In this document: positions 42,044 to 50,557 of the stretch, piece by piece
How the letters are laid out: every line of letters starts with the position of its first letter
Numbering within the stretch: the stretch's first letter is position 1
Origin: Thermodesulforhabdus norvegica
Lineage (GTDB): Bacteria; Desulfobacterota; Syntrophobacteria; Syntrophobacterales; Thermodesulforhabdaceae
DNA length: 64,000 bases
Direction of reading: 5' to 3'
Assembly (NCBI RefSeq): GCF_900114975.1
Contig: NZ_FOUU01000001.1
Location: 372,001 to 436,000, forward strand
The notes under the pieces: generated by a model
Seen by the model: the letters and a program-made list of their open reading frames with translations, nothing else
Told to the model about the DNA's origin: nothing
Databases searched by the model: none
Program-made: the position numbers and the translations under genes

Positions 42044-43042
42044 TTATTCGACCATTACAACGTCCTTACTGGCAACCCGGCACTGTATCACCTTTCTTGA
42101 CGAAAGGTTTATCACCTTTACCACATCACCGACACGCCCGTCCTCTTTGACCTGCCCCTTGGCCGTAAGAATCAGACCGGGGCGCTGAAAGACAATCTTT
42201 ACCGGATCACCCCTGCGGACGACGATGGGATCGTCAATCTCCGAAATTTTTATGGGTTCTCCTGGATAAACGTCCTGAAGAACCCTTTTCCCTATCACCC
42301 TGGAGGGTTCCGTTACATAATCTTCGGGGCTTTCTGTAATGTCCGCCCTTTTCCAGGAAAGCTTTGAAGCATCAATAATCGAACCTTTCGGAATTATCTC
42401 GGAAGCATGAATCACCTCTTTGAACAATCTGACAAACCCGGCAACCCTGAGAGTCCTCGCATGACGACCGTTAACTAGACAACGGACGGTGAGGGTCACG
42501 TTACCCAGAAACCTTTCATTTCGATCGGCAGAAACCTCATACGTCCTTGTACCGGCAGGTACAACAGGAAGGCCTGCATATCTTATTTGTTCTATTTTGA
42601 TATCCTCGGCATCCCAGGGGCTATGTGCCAGAACGTAATCAACGTAGGCTTTCTCTATTTCTTCTTTCGGTATAACAATCGTTTTTCTCGAAACAACTAC
42701 TTCGTCGGGAATTGATATGACGATGTCTTCGGCACTTTCTGAACTCATCATATTCGAAGAGATCACCTTTCTGAGGTAATCGGCCAGAAGGGCTACCTGA
42801 ACGTATTTGACTTCACCCGGCTGTGGAGCTTCTCCGAGATAGATGGACTGGAATTTTCTGAACCAGTCTTCCGGTACGCTTTCTGGAACCACAATGTCAG
42901 AAAGATACACAGCGTCACCGGTCACCTCAACCCTTGATGCTATCTCCACCCTGTGTAGAGGCGACAGGGCCCATAACCTGTCGGCCAGCGTTGAGGAGAA
43001 CATTACCAGAAAAGCCAGCAGAACCGTCTTACGGGCTTTCAT
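42044..43042 (-). CDS. flgA: Flagellar P-ring assembly chaperone FlgA
   Basis: A 332-residue periplasmic protein with a signal peptide to about residue 25. The C-terminal SAF-type region (EIIPKGSIIDASKLSWKRAD, VYPGEPIKISEIDDPIVVRRGDPV, LTAKGQVKEDGRVGDVVKVIN) is the FlgA signature. It helps FlgI assemble the P ring. It is longer than enterobacterial FlgA (about 220), with an extra N-terminal domain. Confidence 0.92.
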   Translation of the reverse strand: MKARKTVLLAFLVMFSSTLADRLWALSPLHRVEIASRVEVTGDAVYLSDIVVPESVPEDWFRKFQSIYLGEAPQPGEVKYVQVALLADYLRKVISSNMMSSESAEDIVISIPDEVVVSRKTIVIPKEEIEKAYVDYVLAHSPWDAEDIKIEQIRYAGLPVVPAGTRTYEVSADRNERFLGNVTLTVRCLVNGRHARTLRVAGFVRLFKEVIHASEIIPKGSIIDASKLSWKRADITESPEDYVTEPSRVIGKRVLQDVYPGEPIKISEIDDPIVVRRGDPVKIVFQRPGLILTAKGQVKEDGRVGDVVKVINLSSRKVIQCRVASKDVVMVE

Positions 43043-43054
43043 GATTTGTTACCC

Positions 43055-43837
43055 TTAAGCCTGAACGTTATTTGCAATTCTAAGCATCTCATCCACCGTG
43101 CGAATTATCTTCGAGTTTGCCTCATAGGCTCTCTGGCCCGCTATCATATTAACCATTTCTTCCACGACATTTACGTTGGAGCTTTCAAGAAAGCCCTGCA
43201 GTATTGTACCAAACCCCTCGGTCCCGGATTCTCCTTCCACTTCTTCCCCCGAGGCCTCCGATGGAATAAAGTAGTTTCGCCCTATGCTGATAAGCCCTGC
43301 AGGATTGGGAAAGTCGTAGAGTGTTATGGTTTCGGTTACGAGGACGGTCCCGTTTTGATCAAGAGCGGTCAGGGTTCCGCCGGCATCAACGGTTATGGTC
43401 ACGGCTTCTCTTGGTATGCTGATTTCGGGCTGAAGCCTGTTTCCTTCGGGATCACATATGTATCCGTCGGCATCCAGCTTGAACGATCCTGCCCTGGTGT
43501 AAACTTCTTCTGTCCCACGCAGAACTTTGAAAAATCCTTTGCCTTCTATTGCAAGATCAAGGGGATTTTCAGTTTGAACGAAGCTTCCCTGACTGAACAT
43601 CTTATCAACGGAAACGGTTTTAACGCCCATACCAACCTGAATTCCCGTGGGGATCGTAACATCGTTTGAAGTAGTTACCCCGGGGGGAATAATCGTCTGA
43701 TACATTAGGTCCTCAAAATTGGCTCTGCTCTTTTTGAAGGCCGTAGTTTGAGCGTTGGCCAGATTGTTGGCAATTACATCCAGGTTCAACTGCTGAGCCG
43801 CCATTCCTGTTGCTGCTGTCCAAAGACTCCTGATCAT
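43055..43837 (-). CDS. flgG: Flagellar distal rod protein FlgG
   Basis: A 260-residue rod protein. The start MIRSLWTAATGMAAQQLNLDVIANNLANAQTTAFKKSRANFEDL and the end FLESSNVNVVEEMVNMIAGQRAYEANSKIIRTVDEML are classic FlgG. Exported by the flagellar type III system and assembled beneath the hook. Confidence 0.96.
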   Translation of the reverse strand: MIRSLWTAATGMAAQQLNLDVIANNLANAQTTAFKKSRANFEDLMYQTIIPPGVTTSNDVTIPTGIQVGMGVKTVSVDKMFSQGSFVQTENPLDLAIEGKGFFKVLRGTEEVYTRAGSFKLDADGYICDPEGNRLQPEISIPREAVTITVDAGGTLTALDQNGTVLVTETITLYDFPNPAGLISIGRNYFIPSEASGEEVEGESGTEGFGTILQGFLESSNVNVVEEMVNMIAGQRAYEANSKIIRTVDEMLRIANNVQA

Positions 43838-43852
43838 ATCCTACACCTCCTG

Positions 43853-44533
43853 TCAGCGCCCTGACACCTTTCGTGCAAGTTGAGTATCTTCCGAATGAAA
43901 CAGCTTCATGGCTTTTTGATAGGCCTCAAACATTCTAAGGGTGTCTATCATGCGGGTCATTTCCTCAACTATATGAAAATTCGGTTCTTCCAGGGCTCCC
44001 TGCTGAATTCTGGTTCCCTCCGGTTCCTGCTCTCTTATGTCCGATCCAACGGTACGGAAATAACCGCCCCTGACCTTCTCAAGCCTGACACCCTCGTCAA
44101 AATCAACCACGGCAATTGTCCCTACGGTTACCCCGTTTTCCAAAACCCTTCCTCTCTCGTCGATCGTTATATCCGTCGAATTGATTTGAATCTCTCCGCC
44201 GGATTCGTCCAAAACGGGCCACCCTTCTGGGGTCACAAGCCTGCCCTCCGGGTCTCTCATGAAATTGCCGGATCTCGTGTAGAATATTCCCTCATCGGTC
44301 TTGACCTTGAACCACCCCGGACCGACCAGGGCAACATCAAGAGGCGATGATGTTATTCGGATAGGGCCCTGATCCATTCTTGTATGAGTTTCCTGATAGA
44401 GAAAGTCCGTAAAGCGGACATCGTCTTTTTTAAATCCCGGAGTCTGGGCATTTGCCAGGTTATTGGCAATTACCTCAAGCCGCTTTTCCTGCAAAATGGA
44501 ACCCAGAGCCGAAGCCGCAAACCCAAGCCTCAT
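43853..44533 (-). CDS. flgF: Flagellar proximal rod protein FlgF
   Basis: A 226-residue rod protein related to FlgG: N-terminal ALGSILQEKRLEVIANNLANAQTPGFKKDD and C-terminal EEPNFHIVEEMTRMIDTLRMFEAYQKAMKLF. The ATG at 44533 is chosen because GGAGG lies just upstream and the conserved helix starts there; a longer reading to 44605 would cross the sigma-54-type promoter. First gene of flgFGAHI and the genes beyond. Confidence 0.92.
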   Translation of the reverse strand: MRLGFAASALGSILQEKRLEVIANNLANAQTPGFKKDDVRFTDFLYQETHTRMDQGPIRITSSPLDVALVGPGWFKVKTDEGIFYTRSGNFMRDPEGRLVTPEGWPVLDESGGEIQINSTDITIDERGRVLENGVTVGTIAVVDFDEGVRLEKVRGGYFRTVGSDIREQEPEGTRIQQGALEEPNFHIVEEMTRMIDTLRMFEAYQKAMKLFHSEDTQLARKVSGR

Positions 44534-44559
44534 AATCCACACCTCCGCCCTGAAAGAAG

Positions 44560-44577
44560 AGCAAAAGGAATGCCAAA
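44560..44577 (-). promoter_or_regulatory. Sigma-54-type promoter upstream of flgF
   Basis: On the minus strand TTTGGCATTCCTTTTGCT has the -24/-12 layout: GG, ten bases, GC, with TGGCA and TTGC both matching consensus. The predicted start near 44549 leaves a leader of about 16 bases that just holds the flgF ribosome site. It lies in the 107-base gap 44534-44640. Confidence 0.75.
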
Positions 44578-44640
44578 AGGCTTTCCATGACGTTTCTTTA
44601 TCCATGAACGCTTCAAGAGATTAACCGGGGAAAAAAATTC

Positions 44641-45120
44641 CTAATCGGAAGGGTTATCTGAAGTCGGAATTCCGTAAAGCCCGAGAATAAGCTCGATTTC
44701 TCCGAGGGGCTTCTGAAAGTACTGGGCTATCCGACGCGCGCTCAATCCTCGGCGGGCAAGCCTTACTATTTTTTCATGCTCGGGATTCACAGAGATGTCA
44801 CCCATGGCGTTTTTTTCCACATTCATTGCACTTTCTGAAATTTCCCGGAGCCTTTCACCGAGCTCTCTTGCCGCTTCTATTCTTTCATCGAGCAGTTTTA
44901 CCAGGCCTTTTATGATCTCTTCCCGCTCTGCCAGGTTTCGTTCAAACTGTTGGGCAAGGGATGCATGGGTCTCGGCCAGAGATTCCAGCATCTTCAAATA
45001 TTCCATCATCTTCTTCTGAGTACGCACGTACTTCGTAGAAAAATAAACCGTTGCAATGAGCAAAACAACCAGCAACGCAAACTGAACAACCACATAGTAA
45101 TGAGAATTCAACGGCATCAT
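44641..45120 (-). CDS. Membrane-anchored coiled-coil protein with C-terminal helix-turn-helix-like domain (DUF2802-like)
   Basis: A 159-residue protein. It has one N-terminal membrane helix (VVVQFALLVVLLIATVYFS), a long charged coiled coil (about 35-100) and a C-terminal stretch EKIVRLARRGLSARRIAQYFQKPLGEIELILGLYGI. That end looks like the short helical repeat of DUF2802 proteins found in flagellar/chemotaxis operons. No function is established. It lies between a FliL-like gene and the flgF promoter. Confidence 0.75.
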   Translation of the reverse strand: MMPLNSHYYVVVQFALLVVLLIATVYFSTKYVRTQKKMMEYLKMLESLAETHASLAQQFERNLAEREEIIKGLVKLLDERIEAARELGERLREISESAMNVEKNAMGDISVNPEHEKIVRLARRGLSARRIAQYFQKPLGEIELILGLYGIPTSDNPSD

Positions 45121-45132
45121 AAAAATCCTGTT

Positions 45133-45699
45133 TTACACCCTCTGCAACATCTCAAGATAAACGGATTTCACCGAACAGGGCACTTTCTCTTTATTCAGGT
45201 GCTCAAGAAGAGGCCCTTCAATTATCCTGCTCCACTGGGACTGAGCATTTTTTTCAGGCCTCTGTTTTTTCAGGAATCTGTAAGCCATATCCTTATAAAG
45301 AATCTCATTCCGCTCAAAACACTCTTTACCGTTTAAACTTGCAAAGCCAAAGGTCACATCCAGGCGTATAAAGTCCTCTTTTTCCTTGCTTTGAGCCAGG
45401 ACATAAAAAGTAAGGCGGGAAACATAATTCTGAGAAGGTACAGGAGCTATTACTTCAGTACGAACAGGTCTGCTTTTTTCTTCATATCTAAATAACATGA
45501 GAGCAATCGGCGTAGTAAGGACAACGAAAATTGCTGCCATTCCCAGGGAAAACATAAACCGTCTCCGGTTTTTTTGCCTCTTTTTGACGATCTTTTCAGG
45601 CTGCCCGCTATCGCTTACGACGCGATCCTCATCGAGTTCGTCACCCCGGAAATCCGGGCCTTCCACCTGTTCAAAGTCCTCTCGATCCATCTCCGTCAT
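45133..45699 (-). CDS. FliL-like single-pass membrane protein
   Basis: A 188-residue protein. It has an acidic cytoplasmic N-terminus, a basic stop (KKRQKNRRR), one membrane helix (about 49-70) and a periplasmic domain with FIRLDVTFGFASLNGKECFERNEILYKDMAYRFL. The topology and the strand-rich ending recall FliL, but the true fliL is at 55224 and similarity is weak. It starts 7 bases after the fliA stop, so it shares that operon. Function unknown. Confidence 0.7.
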   Translation of the reverse strand: MTEMDREDFEQVEGPDFRGDELDEDRVVSDSGQPEKIVKKRQKNRRRFMFSLGMAAIFVVLTTPIALMLFRYEEKSRPVRTEVIAPVPSQNYVSRLTFYVLAQSKEKEDFIRLDVTFGFASLNGKECFERNEILYKDMAYRFLKKQRPEKNAQSQWSRIIEGPLLEHLNKEKVPCSVKSVYLEMLQRV

Positions 45700-45706
45700 G
45701 GCTCTA

Positions 45707-46485
45707 TCACTCTGCGGCTACGCCCTCGGGTAAGTCGTCCTTTCTGAGCATTCTCCTGAGCCTGGTGCGCAGTTTAAGAAGAATGCTGGTATGAAGCTGA
45801 GATATTCTGGATTCTGTGTAGCCCAGGATTTCACCGATTTCCTTCATCGTCAGTTCTTCGTAGTAATAGAGCGACAAGATCAGCTGTTCCCGTTCGGGCA
45901 ATCGTTTTATTGCTTCGGCCAGGATTTTTTTATCTCCTTTAGATAAACCTGCCTGGTTACATCCCCACCGTCCTCCGTCAGAGAATCCGGATGCTGTCCC
46001 GAATCAAGGAGATGTTCCAGCGAATAAGACAGAGAAAGCCCCCGCAGGTTATCCAGGGTTTCGTGATATTCAGAAACATCCATCCCAAGCTCATTTGCTA
46101 TCTCTTCATCTTCGGGAGGACGTCCCAACCTTTGTTCCAGTCTTTCGATGACCTGTTCAATCTCGGCAACCTTTGCTCTTACGCCTCTTGGAACAACATC
46201 TTTCGAGCGTATATCATCAATCATGGAGCCCCGTATGCGTATTAAGGCATAGCTTTCAAAGGGAATTCCGAAAGATGGGTCGTACTTATCCACGGCGTCC
46301 AGAAGCCCCACCACGCCGCTGCTGAAGAGTTCATCATAGGTAATATGATCTGGCAATCGCCCCATGAGGCGCAACGCGGCCGTTTTCACAAGAGGTAGAT
46401 AGCGAACCACAAGCTCGTTTCGCTCTTCTCGGCTCAAACGCTGAAAACTCAATGTTCCTGCACTCCGCAATTTCTTTTCAGACAT
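45707..46485 (-). CDS. fliA: Sigma-28 factor FliA, frame broken at A7
   Basis: Two reading frames together encode a 259-residue FliA. Frame 1 (46485-45907) gives sigma regions 2 and 3 ([59 protein letters not shown]) and ends at K187 followed by SWPKQ and a stop. Frame 2 supplies region 4, with [20 protein letters not shown] and the helix-turn-helix [14 protein letters not shown]. The break is at seven A (45925-45931 on the plus strand). A -1 shift there gives [16 protein letters not shown], the expected sequence. The cause may be a sequencing error, a phase-variable tract, or programmed or transcriptional slippage. The start overlaps flhG by 8 bases. Confidence 0.85.
45925..45931 (-). repeat. 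A7 slippery tract in fliA
   Basis: Frame-1 codons read ATA AAA AAA, so the run forms the heptamer A AAA AAA in the frame needed for -1 slippage. A Shine-Dalgarno-like AAAGGAG ends two bases before it. That spacing is shorter than in the dnaX -1 signal, so ribosomal shifting is possible but not proven. Confidence 0.6.
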
Positions 46486-47314
46486 TTAAAAGTCTCTTCC
46501 AGAAAATTCTAACCGTACCCTGCTCCACCGGTGGAGACAGCCTCAACAACCTTTCGGCAACGGTCATAAAGGCCTTTGATGCCGGGGAATTGGGAAAAAG
46601 CTCCAGCAAAGGTCTTTGCTTCATCACGGATTTACCGAGATTCTCATCTCTCGGTATAAACCCAAGAAAATCAAGAGATATACCGTCCAGAAAGTAGTCT
46701 GCCACTTTGGAAATCTGAGAGAAAATCGTTCTGGCCTGTTTCTCACCATCGACGTTGTTCACAAGAACCCTGAAATATCTTTCTCCATAACGCTGATAAA
46801 GTACTTTGATAAGGGCGTATCCGTCGGTGAGAGAAGTCGGTTCGGGAGTAAAGACAACAATCTTCTCATGAGCCACCATATTGAAGTACATGACCATGTC
46901 TGAAATTCCCGCTCCCGTATCAATAAAGAAGACATCAAACTCCATCGGAAGTGACTCAAACAGATCCATAAGCAGAATCTTCTGATCCTGAGATAGCCTT
47001 GTGAGCTCTTGCACACCCGAGCTAGCAGGCATGATGAGCACATTCCCGGGACCCTTTACTATTATGTCGGTAAGCTCTTTTTCTCCCGAAAGCACATGGC
47101 TTATATTGTATTTCGGATTCAGCCCCAAAAGCACATCCACGTTGGCAAGTCCCAGGTCGGCGTCAAGAATCATTACCCTTTTTCCCATCCGATCAAGAGC
47201 TAGCGCCAGATTTATCACGATGTTACTTTTACCGACTCCGCCTTTGCCACTGCTGACAGAGATAACTCTCACACCGTTTCCTATCCCCTCCACCTTGAAA
47301 CCTCCGGTTTCCAT
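46478..47314 (-). CDS. flhG: Flagellar number regulator FlhG (MinD-like ATPase)
   Basis: A 278-residue ParA/MinD-type ATPase. The deviant Walker A is SSGKGGVGKSN (about residues 21-31), and MILDADLGLANVDVLLGL carries the switch region. With FlhF it sets flagellar number and place. It is encoded between flhF and fliA, the common order. The start overlaps nothing and lies 6 bases after flhF. Confidence 0.94.
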   Translation of the reverse strand: METGGFKVEGIGNGVRVISVSSGKGGVGKSNIVINLALALDRMGKRVMILDADLGLANVDVLLGLNPKYNISHVLSGEKELTDIIVKGPGNVLIMPASSGVQELTRLSQDQKILLMDLFESLPMEFDVFFIDTGAGISDMVMYFNMVAHEKIVVFTPEPTSLTDGYALIKVLYQRYGERYFRVLVNNVDGEKQARTIFSQISKVADYFLDGISLDFLGFIPRDENLGKSVMKQRPLLELFPNSPASKAFMTVAERLLRLSPPVEQGTVRIFWKRLLNV

Positions 47315-47320
47315 AAATGG

Positions 47321-48445
47321 TCATGCCACTCCCTTCCCGGAAAGCTTACCTTGACTGCCGGGGAAAAGTAGCTTCACAATCTGCCGTTTATTTGCTTCCT
47401 CTATATCTTCTGGAACCCTCTGGCCGGCACACAGAAAGGCCAGAGGATAAGGGTAGCGTAGAAGCTGATTAACCATATTTCCATAAGTCACGGTTTCATC
47501 AAGCTTTGTGAAAATCAAGCCGCAGGGTTCGAAGGGGCCGAATTGGGCTATCAACTTCATCATGTCCTTGTCCTTCATGTTAGCACTCAATACCAAAAAG
47601 TATTTAATCCGGCCTCCACCTTCAAAGCATTTCAACAATTCGTCAACATGCTTTTTATTCATGTAATTCCGGCCCATAGTGTCAATAAGGAGTATATCAC
47701 AATCACGAAGCTGACGCCTTGCAAAATTGAGTTCCTCCCCACTCTGAGCAACCATAAGCGGTAAACCCATTATATCGGCGTAGGATTTTATCTGATCATA
47801 AGCACCGACCCTATATGTATCAAGGCTGACAATACCAACCCTGTAACCACGGTCACGCTTCAACCTGGCCGCAAGCTTCGCAAGAGTCGTTGTTTTCCCT
47901 GCACCCGTAGGTCCTACAAAAGCCCAGACTTCGTCTGTTTTATCGATCTTTTCTGCCGTTAAGTTACTGAGAGGCTGTATAACCTTAATGTACTTCAGTA
48001 GTTGCTGGCAAAAAGCTGTCACCAGTTTGCCCCTGTCCTCCAGTCTCCCGTTCAGAAGTTTCACCGCACGGGTAAGAAAAAGATATATTTTTTTCTCATC
48101 CAGTTCCTGCATCAAAAGATAATGATACAGTTCCGATAGATTTCTGTGCCGCTGGAGCTCGGCAAAGGTTTGTTTCGTGCTGACCAGTAAAGAAAGAAAA
48201 TCCTTGATTTCCTCGAGTTCCCTCTTTAACTCACCCGTATCTGCCGACAAAGCAGGGAAGTTGTTTTTTTCTGCAAGGGCCATTCTGTCCACATTATCGG
48301 TTGCAGCGCGTACTTCAAAAACGTGTTTCCCGTCGGGTAACATCACTTTCCTGTGATCAAGAATCACGGCATCGGGGCCGAGATCCTCTTTCAGCAATTC
48401 GAGAGCTTCCTTCATGCTAGGAGCCGTAAAGGTTTTAATCCGCAT
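47321..48445 (-). CDS. flhF: SRP-like GTPase FlhF
   Basis: A 374-residue GTPase of the SRP54/FtsY class. It has a basic/variable N-terminus, then the NG domain with P-loop VGPTGAGKTTTLAKL (G178-T186), DTYRVGAYDQIKSYADIMGLPL and TKLDETVTYGNMVNQLL. It marks the pole for flagellar assembly. Overlaps flhA by 11 bases. Confidence 0.94.
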   Translation of the reverse strand: MRIKTFTAPSMKEALELLKEDLGPDAVILDHRKVMLPDGKHVFEVRAATDNVDRMALAEKNNFPALSADTGELKRELEEIKDFLSLLVSTKQTFAELQRHRNLSELYHYLLMQELDEKKIYLFLTRAVKLLNGRLEDRGKLVTAFCQQLLKYIKVIQPLSNLTAEKIDKTDEVWAFVGPTGAGKTTTLAKLAARLKRDRGYRVGIVSLDTYRVGAYDQIKSYADIMGLPLMVAQSGEELNFARRQLRDCDILLIDTMGRNYMNKKHVDELLKCFEGGGRIKYFLVLSANMKDKDMMKLIAQFGPFEPCGLIFTKLDETVTYGNMVNQLLRYPYPLAFLCAGQRVPEDIEEANKRQIVKLLFPGSQGKLSGKGVA

Positions 48446-50549
48446 CGCTCACACGCACCACACCCACGGCCTGAATCTCGATCGGGCCTGTTATTTCATT
48501 ATGGCTTATTACGGCAATATCGGGTATGAACCGCTCAAGAATACGCCTCACGTGGCGCCTTATAGCCGACGAACAGAGAATAACGGGATGGTGACCCTGA
48601 TGAATCACTTTACTGGCTTCCATATTTACAGCCTGAACGAACCTGTGCAGAAAGCCGGGATCAAACCCCGGAACCGCTCCATGCTCCGTTTGCTGTATGC
48701 TCTTCTTCAGAAAATCCTCGAGGGACGGATGAAAGGTTATAACCCTGAGTTTCCCGTCCTCTGACTCATAAGGCTGCGTTATGGTCCTTCCAAGAGCCTG
48801 CCTCACGTGTTCTGTTAAGATGTCGGGGTCTTTTATAGTAACCCCGTAATCGGCCAGTGTCTCGCATATGGTCTGAAGATCTCTTATAGAGACCTGTTCC
48901 TTTACAAGATTTTGAAGCACTTTCTGAATAACGCCAACAGGGAGAACATTGGGTGTAAGTTCCTCGACCAGTTTGGGTTGAGACTCGGCAAGGTGGTCGA
49001 GCAGTTGCTGAACCACCTGACGGGTCAGCAACTGGTCTGCATACTTCTTAAAAAGCTCGGTTAGATGGGTCGCCATAACCGCTGCGTGATCGATTACCGT
49101 GTATCCAGCCTTTTTCGCAACCTCCCTTTTACTTTCTGGAATCCAGAGCGCAGGCAAGCCAAAAGCCGGATCTTTTGTGGGAATCCCTTCAATTTCCTGT
49201 TTTACAGTTCCGGGATTTATGGCAAGCAGATGACCTGCCATGAGTTCGGCCCTGGCAATTACATTCCCTTTCAGGAGCAACTGATATTCCATAGGCCCTA
49301 ACTGGAGATTGTCCTTTATGTGCAAGGGCGGGACCACAATGCCACGCTCCAGAGCAAGTTGCCTTCTTATGGCTTTAATCCTCTGCAACATCTCACCGCC
49401 ATGACTTTCATCGATGAGCGGGATAAGGCCATAGCCGATTTCAAGCTGGAGCAACTCAAGCGGCGGCGGGAGCTCTTCAACCTCCCTTGCCACTCCCGAA
49501 GCATCTTCCTCTGGAGCCTCCTGCTCCGGCTTCTCTCCTTCTTTTGCAACTCGCTTCATAAGCTGCCATGAAAGCCCTAGAAGGCAGGAGCCCACGAAAA
49601 ACAGGGGCAGGGCCGGAAAGCCCGGAACTATACCCAGACCGTAGAGCATCAGACCGGCCAGAGCTACCGGTCTCGGTTGCAGGCGAAATTGCCTGACGAA
49701 GGCTCTTCCGAGCCCCATATCCGTCTCTGCACGGCTTACGAGTATTCCCGCCGAAGTGGATATAACTAGAGCGGGGATCTGCGAAACGAGACCGTCTCCA
49801 ACGGTTAAAATCGTGTAGGTCTCCAGCGCTTCTTTAAGTGGCATCCCTCTCAAGATAACGCCTATCGCAAGCCCCCCGAAGATGTTGATAAGAGTTATGA
49901 GGATTCCCGCTATAGCGTCACCTCTTACAAATTTACTGGCACCATCCATAGTGCCGTAAAAATCGGCCTCCCGGGCAATCAATTCCCGCCTACGTCGCGC
50001 CTCGGTTTCATTTATCAAACCAGCATTCAGATCCGCATCAATGCTCATCTGCTTACCGGGCATTGCATCAAGAGTAAACCTTGCAGCAACCTCGGAAATA
50101 CGCTCGGTACCCCTGGTTATTACGGTAAAATTAACAATGACGAGGATTACAAAAACAACAAGCCCTACCACATAATTGCCCCCCACAACGAATTGACCAA
50201 AAGCCTTTATGATGTAGCCGGCAGCGGAGGGCCCTTCGTGACCGTAAAGCAAGATCAAACGCGTACTGGCTACATTCAGGGCCAGACGAAAAAGAGTGGT
50301 TACCAGAAGTAAAGAGGGATAGATAATGAAGTCCAGGGGTTTTAATGTGTAGATCGCCGTCAAAAGAATGACGATCGCAAACGAAATATTGAGCGCAAGA
50401 AAAATGTCAAGCAGGCGACCGGGGAGAGGTAGAAGCATAACTGCAAGAATACTTACGACGGCAATGCCCATAAGGGCATCGCTGTCGGAAATATTTCTCA
50501 ATCTTCCGAGAATCCCCTCGTTCACTTCTGTTTTTGACACAGGTCCCAT
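48435..50549 (-). CDS. flhA: Flagellar type III export gate protein FlhA
   Basis: A 704-residue export-gate protein. Eight hydrophobic segments fill the N-terminal half, with the FHIPEP-type loop RGTERISEVAARFTLDAMPGKQMSIDADLNAGLI. The cytoplasmic half docks chaperones and ATPase components. Length is typical. Confidence 0.96.
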   Translation of the reverse strand: MGPVSKTEVNEGILGRLRNISDSDALMGIAVVSILAVMLLPLPGRLLDIFLALNISFAIVILLTAIYTLKPLDFIIYPSLLLVTTLFRLALNVASTRLILLYGHEGPSAAGYIIKAFGQFVVGGNYVVGLVVFVILVIVNFTVITRGTERISEVAARFTLDAMPGKQMSIDADLNAGLINETEARRRRELIAREADFYGTMDGASKFVRGDAIAGILITLINIFGGLAIGVILRGMPLKEALETYTILTVGDGLVSQIPALVISTSAGILVSRAETDMGLGRAFVRQFRLQPRPVALAGLMLYGLGIVPGFPALPLFFVGSCLLGLSWQLMKRVAKEGEKPEQEAPEEDASGVAREVEELPPPLELLQLEIGYGLIPLIDESHGGEMLQRIKAIRRQLALERGIVVPPLHIKDNLQLGPMEYQLLLKGNVIARAELMAGHLLAINPGTVKQEIEGIPTKDPAFGLPALWIPESKREVAKKAGYTVIDHAAVMATHLTELFKKYADQLLTRQVVQQLLDHLAESQPKLVEELTPNVLPVGVIQKVLQNLVKEQVSIRDLQTICETLADYGVTIKDPDILTEHVRQALGRTITQPYESEDGKLRVITFHPSLEDFLKKSIQQTEHGAVPGFDPGFLHRFVQAVNMEASKVIHQGHHPVILCSSAIRRHVRRILERFIPDIAVISHNEITGPIEIQAVGVVRVSDAD

Positions 50550-50557
50550 ACTTCAGC

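Noticed and set aside
46485-46486. Treating the 192-codon frame as a complete short sigma factor
   Set aside because: Region 4, needed for -35 recognition, is intact immediately downstream in the -1 frame and begins exactly at the homopolymer, so the two parts are one gene.
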